Below are positions 34,664-44,104 of a DNA stretch of 64,000 bases, piece by piece. The notes beneath the pieces were generated by a model. The model was not told the DNA's origin. It worked only from the letters and a program-made list of their open reading frames with translations, and did no database searches. The DNA is from Candidatus Hydrogenedentota bacterium (GTDB lineage: Bacteria; Hydrogenedentota; Hydrogenedentia; Hydrogenedentales; CAILVY01). A program made the position numbers and the translations under genes. Positions within the stretch are counted from its first letter, which is position 1, and each line of letters begins with the position of its first letter. The stretch lies in NCBI GenBank assembly GCA_029565395.1, contig JAKQOG010000119.1, positions 42,457 through 106,456 on the forward strand. The letters are read 5' to 3'.

Positions 34664-37261
34664 TCATTTCCCTTTGGGTTTCGGCACATGAGCGGAGCCG
34701 CTCGATGGCGCACTTCGTTCCTCTTCCGGTTGTTCCAAAACTTCATCGGGACCCAGCACGGCATAGACCGCGCCGCCCGCATGTTTTCCTGTAAACACCG
34801 CCTTTTCCTTATCTATGCGTTCACCCGGCATGATATACCAGCCGAGATCTTTTTCAAAGACAAACAATGCCAAATCACCCAAGTGTTCCGGCTTGCACAC
34901 TGCCTCCGGGACATGGAATTCCATCAACAGTTCCACGGGCACCGCCTCCGGGACATGTTCCGGAACAACATACAGTGTAAACGGCGACATCTTCTCTGGC
35001 AAGGGGCTGGGTGCTTGCGCGGATGTGGAGAGGCGGGCTGTGATTGGCGCGGACGCCGAAAACGTGAATGCCCCTTCCACCCCCAGGGGATACAGCACCA
35101 CATGGCGGCCGTGCGCCGCTTGTGCATAGCGCCAGACTGCATCCTGCAAAAAGCGGGTCCGTTTCAGCCGTTTCTGCAAAAACAAATCCATTTGATCGCT
35201 GTAATGCGGAGAATCAGGCCGCTCAGACACGCCAAAGGGAACAATACTGAAGGCTTCCGGGACATTGCCGAACTGCACCGCCAACGCATACCCATATCCG
35301 TAATCCGCCTGCCAGCGCCCGTCCACATAATTGCAGTCGCCCGACACAAGAATGGGTTCTCCTGTAACAGCGCCCGGCATCGCCTCATTGCGCGGACCGC
35401 GTTGAATGCGGTGCGCTTCCCCCCAGGGAATGGAGAGACCGGGGTAGTTATTTCGCATCATGCGGGCGGCTTCCCCTGCGGCATTCAATGCAATTTCCTG
35501 GGCCATGGGCGTGTTGCTTTGCAGAAGCCGGTACAATTGGTCATCCCCAGGATCCACGAAACCGCTCTGCGCCCGGAGCGCAGCCCACCACACATGATAA
35601 AACGTCATGCCAACGGATGCGGTCTCGGCCACATAATTCCATTCGCGAAGAAGTGTCAGCCCCGTGTTCAAATCGGGGTGTGACGCGGAAATCAACTCAG
35701 GGCGCTGTTCCGCCATGCGCAGCAATAGCGGTGTAATCTCCACTGCCGCCGGCGCCACCACATCGTAGAGCATGATCTGATTGTCGCGAAATGAACGCTT
35801 CCCACTCCGCAGCAATTGCCGCACCCGCTTCGCGCGGAAACTGTCCGGATCGCCAACCAGCCACGGCGCCACATCTTCCGCGGCAAACGGTGGATTGTCC
35901 GTAACCGTCCAGGGCGGATTGCCGCAGGCCTGAAGAAAGCCGGACGGCGGATTTACAATGTGCGGCAGCGCCGTGGGCGGGATCAAATTCGCCCATGTCA
36001 TTGCGTCCACATCCGCGGGCACGGGTTTTTTCCAGTCTAAATAATCCGCCCCCTTGTCCATGCGTTCCTGCAACGCGGATTCCGGCATGGCCCGGACGCC
36101 GGTTTTTGCATAGTACGTGTAAAAAAGATTGCCTTCCCGGTCCGCATACAAGATATGGAAACAGGGCAGTTGATGCGCCAGCAGGGCTTGCTGGAAGGCT
36201 TCCAGCGTTTGCGCCCGGCCCATTTCAAAAAGTTGCTGGAGACCTCCAAAATCACGGTAGCCGCCGATGCGCCATGAAAACAGGGCATTGGCGTGCAGGT
36301 CAAACATGGGGCCGCGATCTCCAAGCACCACTGGAACAAAACGCTCCTCCAGACCCGTCTCCGAGCGCACCCGGTACGACTGCGACGCGCTCATGTACTT
36401 CATCATATAAAGCTGCCCCGCATCCAGCGCCACGCCGGGAATGGGCATTTTCCGCTTTCCATTCTTCTCTTGCGCTACGCTCTCTTCGAATACGTCTGCC
36501 GTATCCGCCTCGTTCGGCGTGAGCGCCCAACCCAGCGACGCGTTATACCCTTGCAGGATAACCGGAAGACCGAAGAGCGTGGCGCCGGCCACATTAAGAT
36601 CCCCCATGACCAAATGCGCTTCATACCATTGAAAAGGGCCATCATAATACTGATGCGGATTAATGACCAGTATGGTCTTGCCCTCTTCCGTCCGCGGCGG
36701 CGCCAGCGCCCAGGCGTTGCCCGTATCGAATGCCCGTGGAGGCCGGTACACCTCCGGAAGATCCATCGGCGCCATGCTCATCAAAAATGCATGCCAGAGC
36801 GCGAGAATATCCGGTGGTTGTACTCCCTCCGCCCATTCCGGCGCGCCTCCCGGATGCTCCGACAACCAGGCATTCACCCCTTGCGAAAATCCTGTGCAAA
36901 GTTCCCCCATAAGCGGATCAAGCGCATCAAATGCCGCCCGCGCAAGTTGTCCGTGTCCCACCTTTAGCGAAAAAGCGTCCGAATCGGCATACGACGTGCC
37001 CAACACCTCCGCCATACGCCCATTTGCCATGCGATAGGCCATCAGCATCGCTTCCAGATGATCCTCCGCCTGTGCATACCCGAACGCATAGCCCAACGCG
37101 AATGCATTCTGTGCATATATGTGCGGGACGCCCCATTCGTCCCGGTACAGCGTGGCTTCCTGCCAGGGATCTTCCGGAACAGCCTCCGGCCCCGGATCCT
37201 GCGCCCAACACAGCCCGGATACTATCGCCACCAACACGCCAACTATACTTCGTGTCATCAT
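34664..37261 (-). CDS. Penicillin acylase family (Ntn-hydrolase) protein, secreted
   Basis: 865 residues with a signal peptide (SIVGVLVAIVSGLCWAQ). The alpha part contains DEWGVPHIYAQN and the beta-chain start region is FDTGNAWALAPPRTEEGKT (about 178-196), then INPHQYYDGPFQWYEAH and ASLGWALTPNEADTADVF. In acylases the nucleophile is Ser directly before Asn (SNxW). Here that position is Gly181, with Thr180 one residue earlier, so the protein is either inactive or uses a shifted Thr. A Pro-rich C-terminal tail is extra. Family substrates include beta-lactams, acyl-homoserine lactones and other amides. Confidence 0.85.
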   Translation of the reverse strand: MMTRSIVGVLVAIVSGLCWAQDPGPEAVPEDPWQEATLYRDEWGVPHIYAQNAFALGYAFGYAQAEDHLEAMLMAYRMANGRMAEVLGTSYADSDAFSLKVGHGQLARAAFDALDPLMGELCTGFSQGVNAWLSEHPGGAPEWAEGVQPPDILALWHAFLMSMAPMDLPEVYRPPRAFDTGNAWALAPPRTEEGKTILVINPHQYYDGPFQWYEAHLVMGDLNVAGATLFGLPVILQGYNASLGWALTPNEADTADVFEESVAQEKNGKRKMPIPGVALDAGQLYMMKYMSASQSYRVRSETGLEERFVPVVLGDRGPMFDLHANALFSWRIGGYRDFGGLQQLFEMGRAQTLEAFQQALLAHQLPCFHILYADREGNLFYTYYAKTGVRAMPESALQERMDKGADYLDWKKPVPADVDAMTWANLIPPTALPHIVNPPSGFLQACGNPPWTVTDNPPFAAEDVAPWLVGDPDSFRAKRVRQLLRSGKRSFRDNQIMLYDVVAPAAVEITPLLLRMAEQRPELISASHPDLNTGLTLLREWNYVAETASVGMTFYHVWWAALRAQSGFVDPGDDQLYRLLQSNTPMAQEIALNAAGEAARMMRNNYPGLSIPWGEAHRIQRGPRNEAMPGAVTGEPILVSGDCNYVDGRWQADYGYGYALAVQFGNVPEAFSIVPFGVSERPDSPHYSDQMDLFLQKRLKRTRFLQDAVWRYAQAAHGRHVVLYPLGVEGAFTFSASAPITARLSTSAQAPSPLPEKMSPFTLYVVPEHVPEAVPVELLMEFHVPEAVCKPEHLGDLALFVFEKDLGWYIMPGERIDKEKAVFTGKHAGGAVYAVLGPDEVLEQPEEERSAPSSGSAHVPKPKGK

Positions 37262-37268
37262 GCCAACG

Positions 37269-37296
37269 ATTATAACCTACTTCACCCGCATAACAA
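37269..37296 (-). promoter_or_regulatory. Promoter placing transcription start at the acylase ATG
   Basis: On the minus strand TTGTTA (37291-37296), a 16-nt spacer and TATAAT (37269-37274) lie only 7 nt before the ATG at 37261. The expected start site is the A of the start codon, implying a leaderless mRNA. Confidence 0.55.
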
Positions 37297-37429
37297 GCCT
37301 CTTACAGGCAAGAACGTATCCGAATGCCACTGAAGCAAGAACTTTTCCCAGGTGAATCCCTTTTATAAAAACCCAAAAAGAGCGAAAACAGGGCTTGAAG
37401 CAAATGCGCACGTTCCCGAATTTGACAAG

Positions 37430-40400
37430 TCATTGATAACCCAAGTCCTTAAAAAGGATTTCATCTTGGGGAGAAAGGCCCATCAAGGCTTCGCTTAGTC
37501 CCTGGCCCAAATAAAGCAAAAGGTTTCGCAGCAAGCGTTCGGCAGCGGGATCTTTCCCGAGATTATCGCGGATATTCAGGGTATTCAGGATGAACCGTCC
37601 CGCGCCGAAGCGGTATTTGGCCATCATTAAACCGGAGCTATAATCGCAGGACACGTTGTTGGCGCCTGCGATGGCTTCGGCAGGAGCTTCGATGTTGGAA
37701 AATACGAAGTCCGGAATAATGTCCCGGTAAATGCCATAGTCCATCATCCCGCCACATTGGAGGCCGTCGAAAACGGGATGTTGTTTGGCCCATTCGTCTT
37801 TGTGATAGAGCCAGCCATTCAGCCGGGCCAATGTGCCTTTATTTTTCAAGGGCAACCGGGCCAATGCATCATCGCCTTGGCGGAACACGTCGGGTGACAG
37901 GAAAATCACGGATGATCCCTGCGCTACGCGATGCATCAGCATACCCCACTCCCCCGCTCCGCCATCGCCGTTTGGTTTTGAGGAAGCCAGGATCAGTTCG
38001 CGGTTTGCGGGCGGCGCAGGTGAAAAAGTGCGCGACTTAATGTTATGTTGTGTTAGCCATTCCAATAGCCCGGGATCCTCCCCCCATAGTACGATTTCAG
38101 TTTCCACCGGTGGCATATCCCCGGCATCTGTTACCGTGAATGAGATTTCACCGCCCAGGGGCGCGCCGCCTTGCTCCATTTGCGCCAGAAAGCGATACTC
38201 TCCGGACGGCCCGTCGACCACAATTTCCTCGCTGAAGACCGGCAGGGCAAAAGGCGGTTCGCCTTTATCCATTGCCGCCGGAACGGTGGCGGTGATGTGC
38301 TTGTCCATCACGCGAATCATGCCGGGGCCCACCACCAGCACATGCACGGGATATTCGCCCGGCGCGAGGATGTCTTCGTTGGCGAGGACTGCTTCCAGGC
38401 GGATGTGGCCCCCGCGATAGATATTTTGCGGTTCACAGAAAAGACACATGCGCAAGGGGGCGAACGCTTCGAAGAGAGCATCGGTGGTTCCAGGTTTCAG
38501 TTCGCGGAAGGTGGTGAAGAGGCCTTCTCCGCTCATACCCTGGTCCACCGTGCCGGTGAGGCTGTGCCCCACCATGTTCGGATTGGCGCGGAGGGCATTC
38601 AAGCCGAGCAGGCGCTCCCGGGCCATTTTACGGAGGCTGCCGGAGAAGAAATCCTGGGGGCTGGGGAAACATTCATCCATTTTCCAGCGTTCCCAATCCG
38701 CGAGAAACCGGTCGAGCTTATCGCGGTAGAACTGGGCGTCCTCCGCGCCGGTTTTTCCGATCTGCTCGTAGTGGCGTGCCACGCGCCACAGATCCACGCC
38801 GCTTCCCACGCCATATTCCGAAATACACACGGGATTGGCGCCGCCGCTGACCGTGCGCAGGAAATGAATAATACTTGCCGTGTGCGGGGTGCGCTGGTAA
38901 GGATGCTGGTCGTTTAATACGTCTTCCCATGCCATTGAGCCCGGATTACTGAGCGTGCCGATGGCTGTCTGGGTTTTCCCCATATCAAAGGGCTTAAATG
39001 TTGAGGGATCGGGCGCCGCGGCGGGGGCGCAATATCCATAGGTCCATGGTCCATTCGGATTATTGCCGATGGAAAATTGGGCGGCGGGATCGGTGACTGC
39101 GCCGTCCGCGGAAATTACCTGGACCGCGAGCGCGGTGGTATCCGCGCCATAATCGCCATTGCCGTATCCGACGGCCCAATCCACTGTATCGTCCGCGGCC
39201 GCCTGCACCTGCGCCTCGAATGCGCTTTCGCGCCCGCCATTGTTTACATTGACGAAACCGGAAAACAGCGATTGGCCGTTATGCAGGACGTGCACATCGG
39301 TTGTTGCATGTTCTGCGATGCTCGAAAAAGCGCCCTTGAGGGTATAGGCTCCTGCGGCGGGGCACTTCCACCGCAACATGGCATATTCGCCTTTTTGTCC
39401 TGGGTGAAAGGAAAGCTGGCCGGGCTGCCAGGTGATGCCCAAGGCGCTTTTTGAGATGGTTGTGGGGTTATGCATGATGTTGGGATTGGAATCGAAGGCC
39501 GCCCGCCACATTTCCATGCCGGTCAGCGCATCGCCTCCTTGTCCATCGAAACGTCCGCTGTTGAGCATGACCAGGCGGGTCATGTCATAGTCGCGCACGA
39601 GGGAAAGCGCATCCACGGCATGACGGAAGACCGGCCCATCCCCCGTTTCATTCAGCAATCCCCACATGGTCACGCAGGGATGATTGCGGTCGCGGAGGAT
39701 CATTTCGACAAGCCCGCGGTCGAAACGTTCGGCCATTTTCGGCGAATCGGCGAGGCACCAACTCCCGAAGTGTTCTTCATACACCATAAGGCCGATTTCG
39801 TCGCAGAGATCCAATTGGAAGCGTGTGGCGACACCCGCAATAAACCGGATGGAATTGAAACCCATCATTTTCACGTTAATGAGGTCGCGGCGGAGCATGT
39901 CGGGATCCGGTGGCATCTGAAGCCCGACCGGGCTGTGATTCCCGGTATGGGAACAGCGAAGAAACAGGCGTTTCCCATTAAGCCGGAAATACCCGTTTTC
40001 GAAGCGGAAATCGCGGAATCCGCACCGCACGGAGTGCTCGTCATACGAGGGTGAGCCTTGCGCCTGGACACGCACCGTCACACGATATAACACGGGCTCG
40101 TTGAGTTGCCAGAGTTGGGGGGAATTCACATGAAGGCGGGCCTCCAGGGTATTTGCGCCCGGGGTCAAGATTTGGCTTGTGGAAACGGCGTGGAGGGTTT
40201 CGCCGCTCATGGCGGGTGCAATGGAAAACTCGATGCGCGCGGATACATCCGCCGCAGAGGTATTATTTATGCTTGCGCGCACCGGCACGTCCCCTGTTTT
40301 CGGATCAGGAGTAGCAAATACATCCTCGACGCGTTGCGCGGGGCTCACAATCAATTCAACGGAATCCACCAGTCCGCCATGATCGAATGACCCGCCCGCC

Positions 40401-40927
40401 GAATAGGGAATTACCTTGTTGCGGTGCGGGGTTTCGTTCAACACGAGGCCGTCAATAGGGTCATGCGACGGGTTTAAAAGACGAACCGCCACGAGATTCT
40501 TTTCGTTTGCCTGGACCGCTTCCGTTACATCGAGCGTGAAGGGTGTCTCACCGCCTTCGTGTCCCCCCACCGGTTTGCCGTTTACCCACACATCCGCTTT
40601 ATAATCCGCGGCCCAGAACCGCAGCCAATACCGGCCTTGGGCATGGGGATTCGCCGGGGCCGCGAATTCCTTCCAATACCATGCCAAGCCATGATATCCG
40701 GGAAAAGCATCTTGAATAATCCACGGGACGTGTGTCTTCACCGCCTCTGGACGCGGGGCATGAAACCATTCCCCGGCGAGCCCTTCGTTTTGGGGGTCTG
40801 TGGCCAGCAGCCACTCCCCATCCAGCGAAAGGACCGTTGCGGAGGGCACCGCCTGTGGTTCATTTGGCGTCTCGGCGGCCACTGCCGCCGCCAGCATAAA
40901 AGTGATGATTCCAGTCATTGCAAGCAT
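37430..40927 (-). CDS. Glycoside hydrolase family 2 protein (beta-galactosidase/mannosidase-like), secreted
   Basis: 1165 residues with a signal peptide (ITFMLAAAVAAE). The sugar-binding domain contains WYWKEFAAPANP, RFWAADYKADVWVNGKPVG and GGETPFTLDVT. An immunoglobulin-like domain follows. The TIM barrel has FNSIRFIAG, WGLLNETGDG (acid/base Glu) and CISEYGVGSG (candidate nucleophile Glu). The region between the two catalytic motifs has an inserted carbohydrate-binding-like module (about 510-640). The C-terminal 300 residues form extra beta domains plus a glutamine-amidotransferase-like end (VIFLSPDVFRQGDDALARL). Substrate unassigned. GGGAG precedes the ATG by about 10 nt. Confidence 0.87.
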   Translation of the reverse strand: MLAMTGIITFMLAAAVAAETPNEPQAVPSATVLSLDGEWLLATDPQNEGLAGEWFHAPRPEAVKTHVPWIIQDAFPGYHGLAWYWKEFAAPANPHAQGRYWLRFWAADYKADVWVNGKPVGGHEGGETPFTLDVTEAVQANEKNLVAVRLLNPSHDPIDGLVLNETPHRNKVIPYSAGGSFDHGGLVDSVELIVSPAQRVEDVFATPDPKTGDVPVRASINNTSAADVSARIEFSIAPAMSGETLHAVSTSQILTPGANTLEARLHVNSPQLWQLNEPVLYRVTVRVQAQGSPSYDEHSVRCGFRDFRFENGYFRLNGKRLFLRCSHTGNHSPVGLQMPPDPDMLRRDLINVKMMGFNSIRFIAGVATRFQLDLCDEIGLMVYEEHFGSWCLADSPKMAERFDRGLVEMILRDRNHPCVTMWGLLNETGDGPVFRHAVDALSLVRDYDMTRLVMLNSGRFDGQGGDALTGMEMWRAAFDSNPNIMHNPTTISKSALGITWQPGQLSFHPGQKGEYAMLRWKCPAAGAYTLKGAFSSIAEHATTDVHVLHNGQSLFSGFVNVNNGGRESAFEAQVQAAADDTVDWAVGYGNGDYGADTTALAVQVISADGAVTDPAAQFSIGNNPNGPWTYGYCAPAAAPDPSTFKPFDMGKTQTAIGTLSNPGSMAWEDVLNDQHPYQRTPHTASIIHFLRTVSGGANPVCISEYGVGSGVDLWRVARHYEQIGKTGAEDAQFYRDKLDRFLADWERWKMDECFPSPQDFFSGSLRKMARERLLGLNALRANPNMVGHSLTGTVDQGMSGEGLFTTFRELKPGTTDALFEAFAPLRMCLFCEPQNIYRGGHIRLEAVLANEDILAPGEYPVHVLVVGPGMIRVMDKHITATVPAAMDKGEPPFALPVFSEEIVVDGPSGEYRFLAQMEQGGAPLGGEISFTVTDAGDMPPVETEIVLWGEDPGLLEWLTQHNIKSRTFSPAPPANRELILASSKPNGDGGAGEWGMLMHRVAQGSSVIFLSPDVFRQGDDALARLPLKNKGTLARLNGWLYHKDEWAKQHPVFDGLQCGGMMDYGIYRDIIPDFVFSNIEAPAEAIAGANNVSCDYSSGLMMAKYRFGAGRFILNTLNIRDNLGKDPAAERLLRNLLLYLGQGLSEALMGLSPQDEILFKDLGYQ

Positions 40928-41255
40928 TGGATAGCTCTCCCTTTGAAAACAACCTGATGTTCAATACTGCATAATAGGGGCTTTGGAGGACTTATCTCAA
41001 ACGAACAGACGGGAAATAGGGGAATAGTACCTGTAAGACCTATTAAGACTAATGGCTTTGACACATGCGGAATGGGGAAGGAGGAATGCGATACCGACGG
41101 CGAAATCGCTCCAAAATCCGGAGGCTGGGGCATTAAACATTGACATTAGTGAGGGGGGTCAGTATTATTCGGAGCATGTTGGGCGAGTCTTTTTTTAAAT
41201 CTGTGTGGCAGTGCCCAGCAGAGGCGCATTTAATGATAGCCGGGAGGAGATGAAT
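40928..41255. other. Divergent intergenic region with polysaccharide-operon promoter
   Basis: 328 nt between the GH2 gene and the polysaccharide operon, without a gene. It carries the promoter at 41140-41168 and an 80-nt leader ending in GGGAGG. No operator palindrome stands out. Confidence 0.6.
41140..41168 (+). promoter_or_regulatory. Sigma70-type promoter of the polysaccharide operon
   Basis: Consensus TTGACA (41140-41145), exactly 17 nt of spacer containing GGGGGG, and TATTAT (41163-41168, 5 of 6) lie 87 nt before the first start codon. Confidence 0.7.
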
Positions 41256-42260
41256 ATGTTACGGGCAGGATTGATTGGATACGGATATTGGGGTCCGAAT
41301 CTGGCGCGGAACTTCGCGGCGCACCCGGAGTGCAAATTGACGCGGATTGCGGATATGTCGGAGGCGCGGCGGAAGCAGGCGGCGGCGAATTTCCCATCGG
41401 TGGAAGTGGTAGAGAGCGGGAGTATCACGCGGGATTCGGATCTGGACGTGATTATAATTGCCACGCCGGTGTTTACGCATTTTGAGCTGGCGAAGGAGGC
41501 GCTGGAGAACGGGAAACACGTGTGGCTGGAAAAACCGATGACGTCAACGTTGGCGCAGGCGCAGGAATTGGTGGAGGCGGCGGAGCGGAATAAGCGGCTG
41601 CTGATGGTGGATCATACATTCTTGTTCACCGGGGCGGTGCTGAAAATGAAAGAGTTGATCGACACGGGGGAACTGGGCGGCCTCTATTATTATGACTCCG
41701 TGCGGATCAATCTGGGGATTTTCCAGCATGATGTGAATGTGGTGTGGGACTTGGCGCCGCATGATTTGTCGATTATGGATTTTTTGCTGGGTCCGAAGGC
41801 GGAAGCGATTTCCGCGCATGGGCGGGGCCATTTTGACACGGGCCTGGAAGACGTGGCGTATGTGACGGTGTTTTATCCCGGCAATCTGATTGCGCATTTT
41901 CACTTGAACTGGCTGTCGCCGGTGAAATTGCGGAGAACGGTGGTGGGCGGGTCGAAGAAGATGCTGGTATGGGATGATTTGAACCGGGAAGAGCAGATCA
42001 AGATTTATAACAAGGGAATGGACGTGACGACGAAGGAGGGGTTGTACCGGATTTTGGCGACACCGCGCCATGGGGACATGTATGCCCCGGTGGTGGCGGC
42101 ATCGGAGGCGTTGAAGGCGGAGGTGGCGTATTTTGTGGAATGCATCAACTCCGGGAAGAATCCGCATAATGATGCGGCGGCGGGTGCACGGATTGTGGGG
42201 ATGCTGGAGGCCACCAATCAGTCACTGAAGCAGAATGGCCGGGTCATTCCGTTGAAATAG
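41256..42260 (+). CDS. Gfo/Idh/MocA family sugar dehydrogenase
   Basis: 334 residues from ATG 41256, 8 nt after GGGAGG; an earlier ATG is only 2 nt from it. The Rossmann fold begins RAGLIGYGYWGPNLARNF, then IIIATPVFTHFELAKEAL and HVWLEKPMTS (catalytic Lys) with DLAPHDLSIMDFLLG (active-site His). Close relatives such as WlbA/WbpB oxidise position 3 of UDP-HexNAc uronic acids before amination. The three genes that follow supply the formyltransferase, aminotransferase and nucleotide-sugar dehydrogenase expected for such a pathway. Confidence 0.88.
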   Translation: MLRAGLIGYGYWGPNLARNFAAHPECKLTRIADMSEARRKQAAANFPSVEVVESGSITRDSDLDVIIIATPVFTHFELAKEALENGKHVWLEKPMTSTLAQAQELVEAAERNKRLLMVDHTFLFTGAVLKMKELIDTGELGGLYYYDSVRINLGIFQHDVNVVWDLAPHDLSIMDFLLGPKAEAISAHGRGHFDTGLEDVAYVTVFYPGNLIAHFHLNWLSPVKLRRTVVGGSKKMLVWDDLNREEQIKIYNKGMDVTTKEGLYRILATPRHGDMYAPVVAASEALKAEVAYFVECINSGKNPHNDAAAGARIVGMLEATNQSLKQNGRVIPLK

Positions 42261-42299
42261 CGGCGGAGCCGGGCGATAGAAGGAGCATGTGGAGCGATT

Positions 42300-42977
42300 A
42301 TGGCAAAGAATGTGATTTTAATGGGCAAAGGCACGCTGGCAATCCGCGTGGCGGATTGGTTTTACACCAGTCCTGATTACACGTTAACGCTGATTGTACC
42401 GGTGATCCCGGAGCCCAAATGGACGGATTCGCTGTCGGCGTGGGCAAAAGATCATGAAATTCCGATCGTGGAGTCGGGCCATTTCAAGGATATTCCCGGC
42501 GCCAAAGAAGAGGGCTGGCAAATCGATCTGGCATTCTCGGTGTTTTACGATCGGATCATCAAGGAATGGTTCATCAAGAAGTGCGGGCGCATTTTGAATC
42601 TCCATAATGGTCCGTTGCCGCGGTACCGGGGCGTGTCACCGATCAATTGGGCATTGAAGAACAATGAATCGATGCACGGAGTGACAATACACGAGATCAC
42701 ACCGGGGATTGACGACGGCCCGATCGTGGGGAAAATCGAGTATTCGATATATCCTGAATTTGACGAGGTAATCACGGTGTACACGCGGGCGCAGGAATAC
42801 GGCTGGACGCTGTTTCAACAGACGATGCCGATTTTGGATCAGATCACGGCAACGCCGCAGGATGACACGAAGGCGCTGTATTATGATTCCAGCAAGAACG
42901 ATCTGCTGGGTGAGCGCCGGTTTTTCACAAAGGCCGACTCATTGAAGGCACTGCAACAGAAACCGGAAGGACATTAA
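42300..42977 (+). CDS. Sugar N-formyltransferase (Fmt-like)
   Basis: The 225-residue formyltransferase-fold protein lacks the C-terminal tRNA-binding domain of Fmt. The catalytic triad Asn-His-Asp is visible in ILNLHNGPLPRYRGVSPINW and ITPGIDDGPIVG. Placement directly before a DegT aminotransferase (2-nt gap) points to transfer of a formyl group from 10-formyl-THF to an amino sugar nucleotide, as in VioF- or QdtF-type enzymes. The product would be an N-formylated surface sugar. The start is ATG 42300 with GGAGC upstream. Confidence 0.82.
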   Translation: MAKNVILMGKGTLAIRVADWFYTSPDYTLTLIVPVIPEPKWTDSLSAWAKDHEIPIVESGHFKDIPGAKEEGWQIDLAFSVFYDRIIKEWFIKKCGRILNLHNGPLPRYRGVSPINWALKNNESMHGVTIHEITPGIDDGPIVGKIEYSIYPEFDEVITVYTRAQEYGWTLFQQTMPILDQITATPQDDTKALYYDSSKNDLLGERRFFTKADSLKALQQKPEGH

Positions 42978-42979
42978 GA

Positions 42980-44089
42980 ATGGACGTACCGTTTTTGGAT
43001 TTAAAGACGCCGCACCGTGCGCTGGAATCGGAAATTCTGCCATTGTGGCAGGATATCTTGCGGAATGCGGGATTCATTGGCGGGCCGTATGTGACAGGGC
43101 TTGAGGAAGATCTCGCCAAGGCATTTACCGTAGACCATGCGGTGGCGGTGAACAGCGGCACGGACGCATTGCGGTTTATCTTCATGGCGCTGGGGCTGCG
43201 TCCGGGCGACGAAGTGATTACCGTGCCAAACACGTTCATTGCAACGACGGAAGCCATCACGCAGGCGGGGGGAAAACCGGTATTCGTGGATATCGATCCC
43301 AAGACATATACGCTGGATCCGGGCAAGATTGAAGCGGCTATAACGGCCAAGACGCGCGGGGTTGTACCGGTGCATTTGTATGGCCAGACGGCGGACATGG
43401 ATCCGATTTTGGCCATTGCACAGCAGAAAGGGCTGTGGGTGGTGGAAGATGCGGCGCAATCGCAGTTGGCGGAATACAAGGGGAAAAAAGCGGGATCGAT
43501 GGGGGTCATGGCCGCAACGTCGTTTTATCCCGGAAAAAATCTGGGGGCATGTGGGGAGGCGGGGGCGGTATTAACGCAGGACCCGAAGCTGGCGGCGCTG
43601 GTGCGCAAGATTCGGGATCATGGCCAGGCGCAGAAGTATTATCACGACCTGGAAGGATACAACGGGCGGTGCGACGCGCTGCAGGCGGCGGCGTTGCGGG
43701 TGAAGCTGCGGCATTTGCCGGAATGGAATGAGGCGCGGCGCGCGGCGGCGGGGCGGTATATGGATTTGTTAAAGAATGTTGAAGGTGTTACGTTGCCGGG
43801 GATAGGCGAAGGGTGCCTGCCGGTATGGCATTTGTTTGTAGTGCTGGTGGAGGAGCGGGACCGTATCGCGGCGGAGCTAAAAGAGAAAGGCGTTAGTACG
43901 GGATTGCATTATCCTATTCCGTTGCACCTTCAGAAAGCCTACCAGTATCTGAATGTTCCGGAAGGCCGATTTCCCGTGACGGAGTATTGTGCGCAGCGGC
44001 TGTTGTCCCTGCCGATGTTTCCAGAACTGACAGAGGCGCAGACTGCGTATGTATGCGAGCAGTTGGCGGCGGCGGTGAAGAAATCCTGA
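42980..44089 (+). CDS. DegT/DnrJ/EryC1/StrS family sugar aminotransferase
   Basis: The 369-residue PLP enzyme begins VPFLDLKTPHRALE and contains VNSGTDALRFIFMALG, GDEVITVPNTFIATTEAI, VVEDAAQSQLAEYKG and SFYPGKNLGACGEAGA, where the Lys should form the Schiff base. It ends with GLHYPIPLHLQKAYQYLN. General similarity to WbpE/WlbC-type 3-aminotransferases fits the neighbouring Gfo/Idh/MocA dehydrogenase. It likely makes the amine that the formyltransferase modifies. Confidence 0.92.
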   Translation: MDVPFLDLKTPHRALESEILPLWQDILRNAGFIGGPYVTGLEEDLAKAFTVDHAVAVNSGTDALRFIFMALGLRPGDEVITVPNTFIATTEAITQAGGKPVFVDIDPKTYTLDPGKIEAAITAKTRGVVPVHLYGQTADMDPILAIAQQKGLWVVEDAAQSQLAEYKGKKAGSMGVMAATSFYPGKNLGACGEAGAVLTQDPKLAALVRKIRDHGQAQKYYHDLEGYNGRCDALQAAALRVKLRHLPEWNEARRAAAGRYMDLLKNVEGVTLPGIGEGCLPVWHLFVVLVEERDRIAAELKEKGVSTGLHYPIPLHLQKAYQYLNVPEGRFPVTEYCAQRLLSLPMFPELTEAQTAYVCEQLAAAVKKS

Positions 44090-44104
44090 TTGAAGGAGGA
44101 AGAA

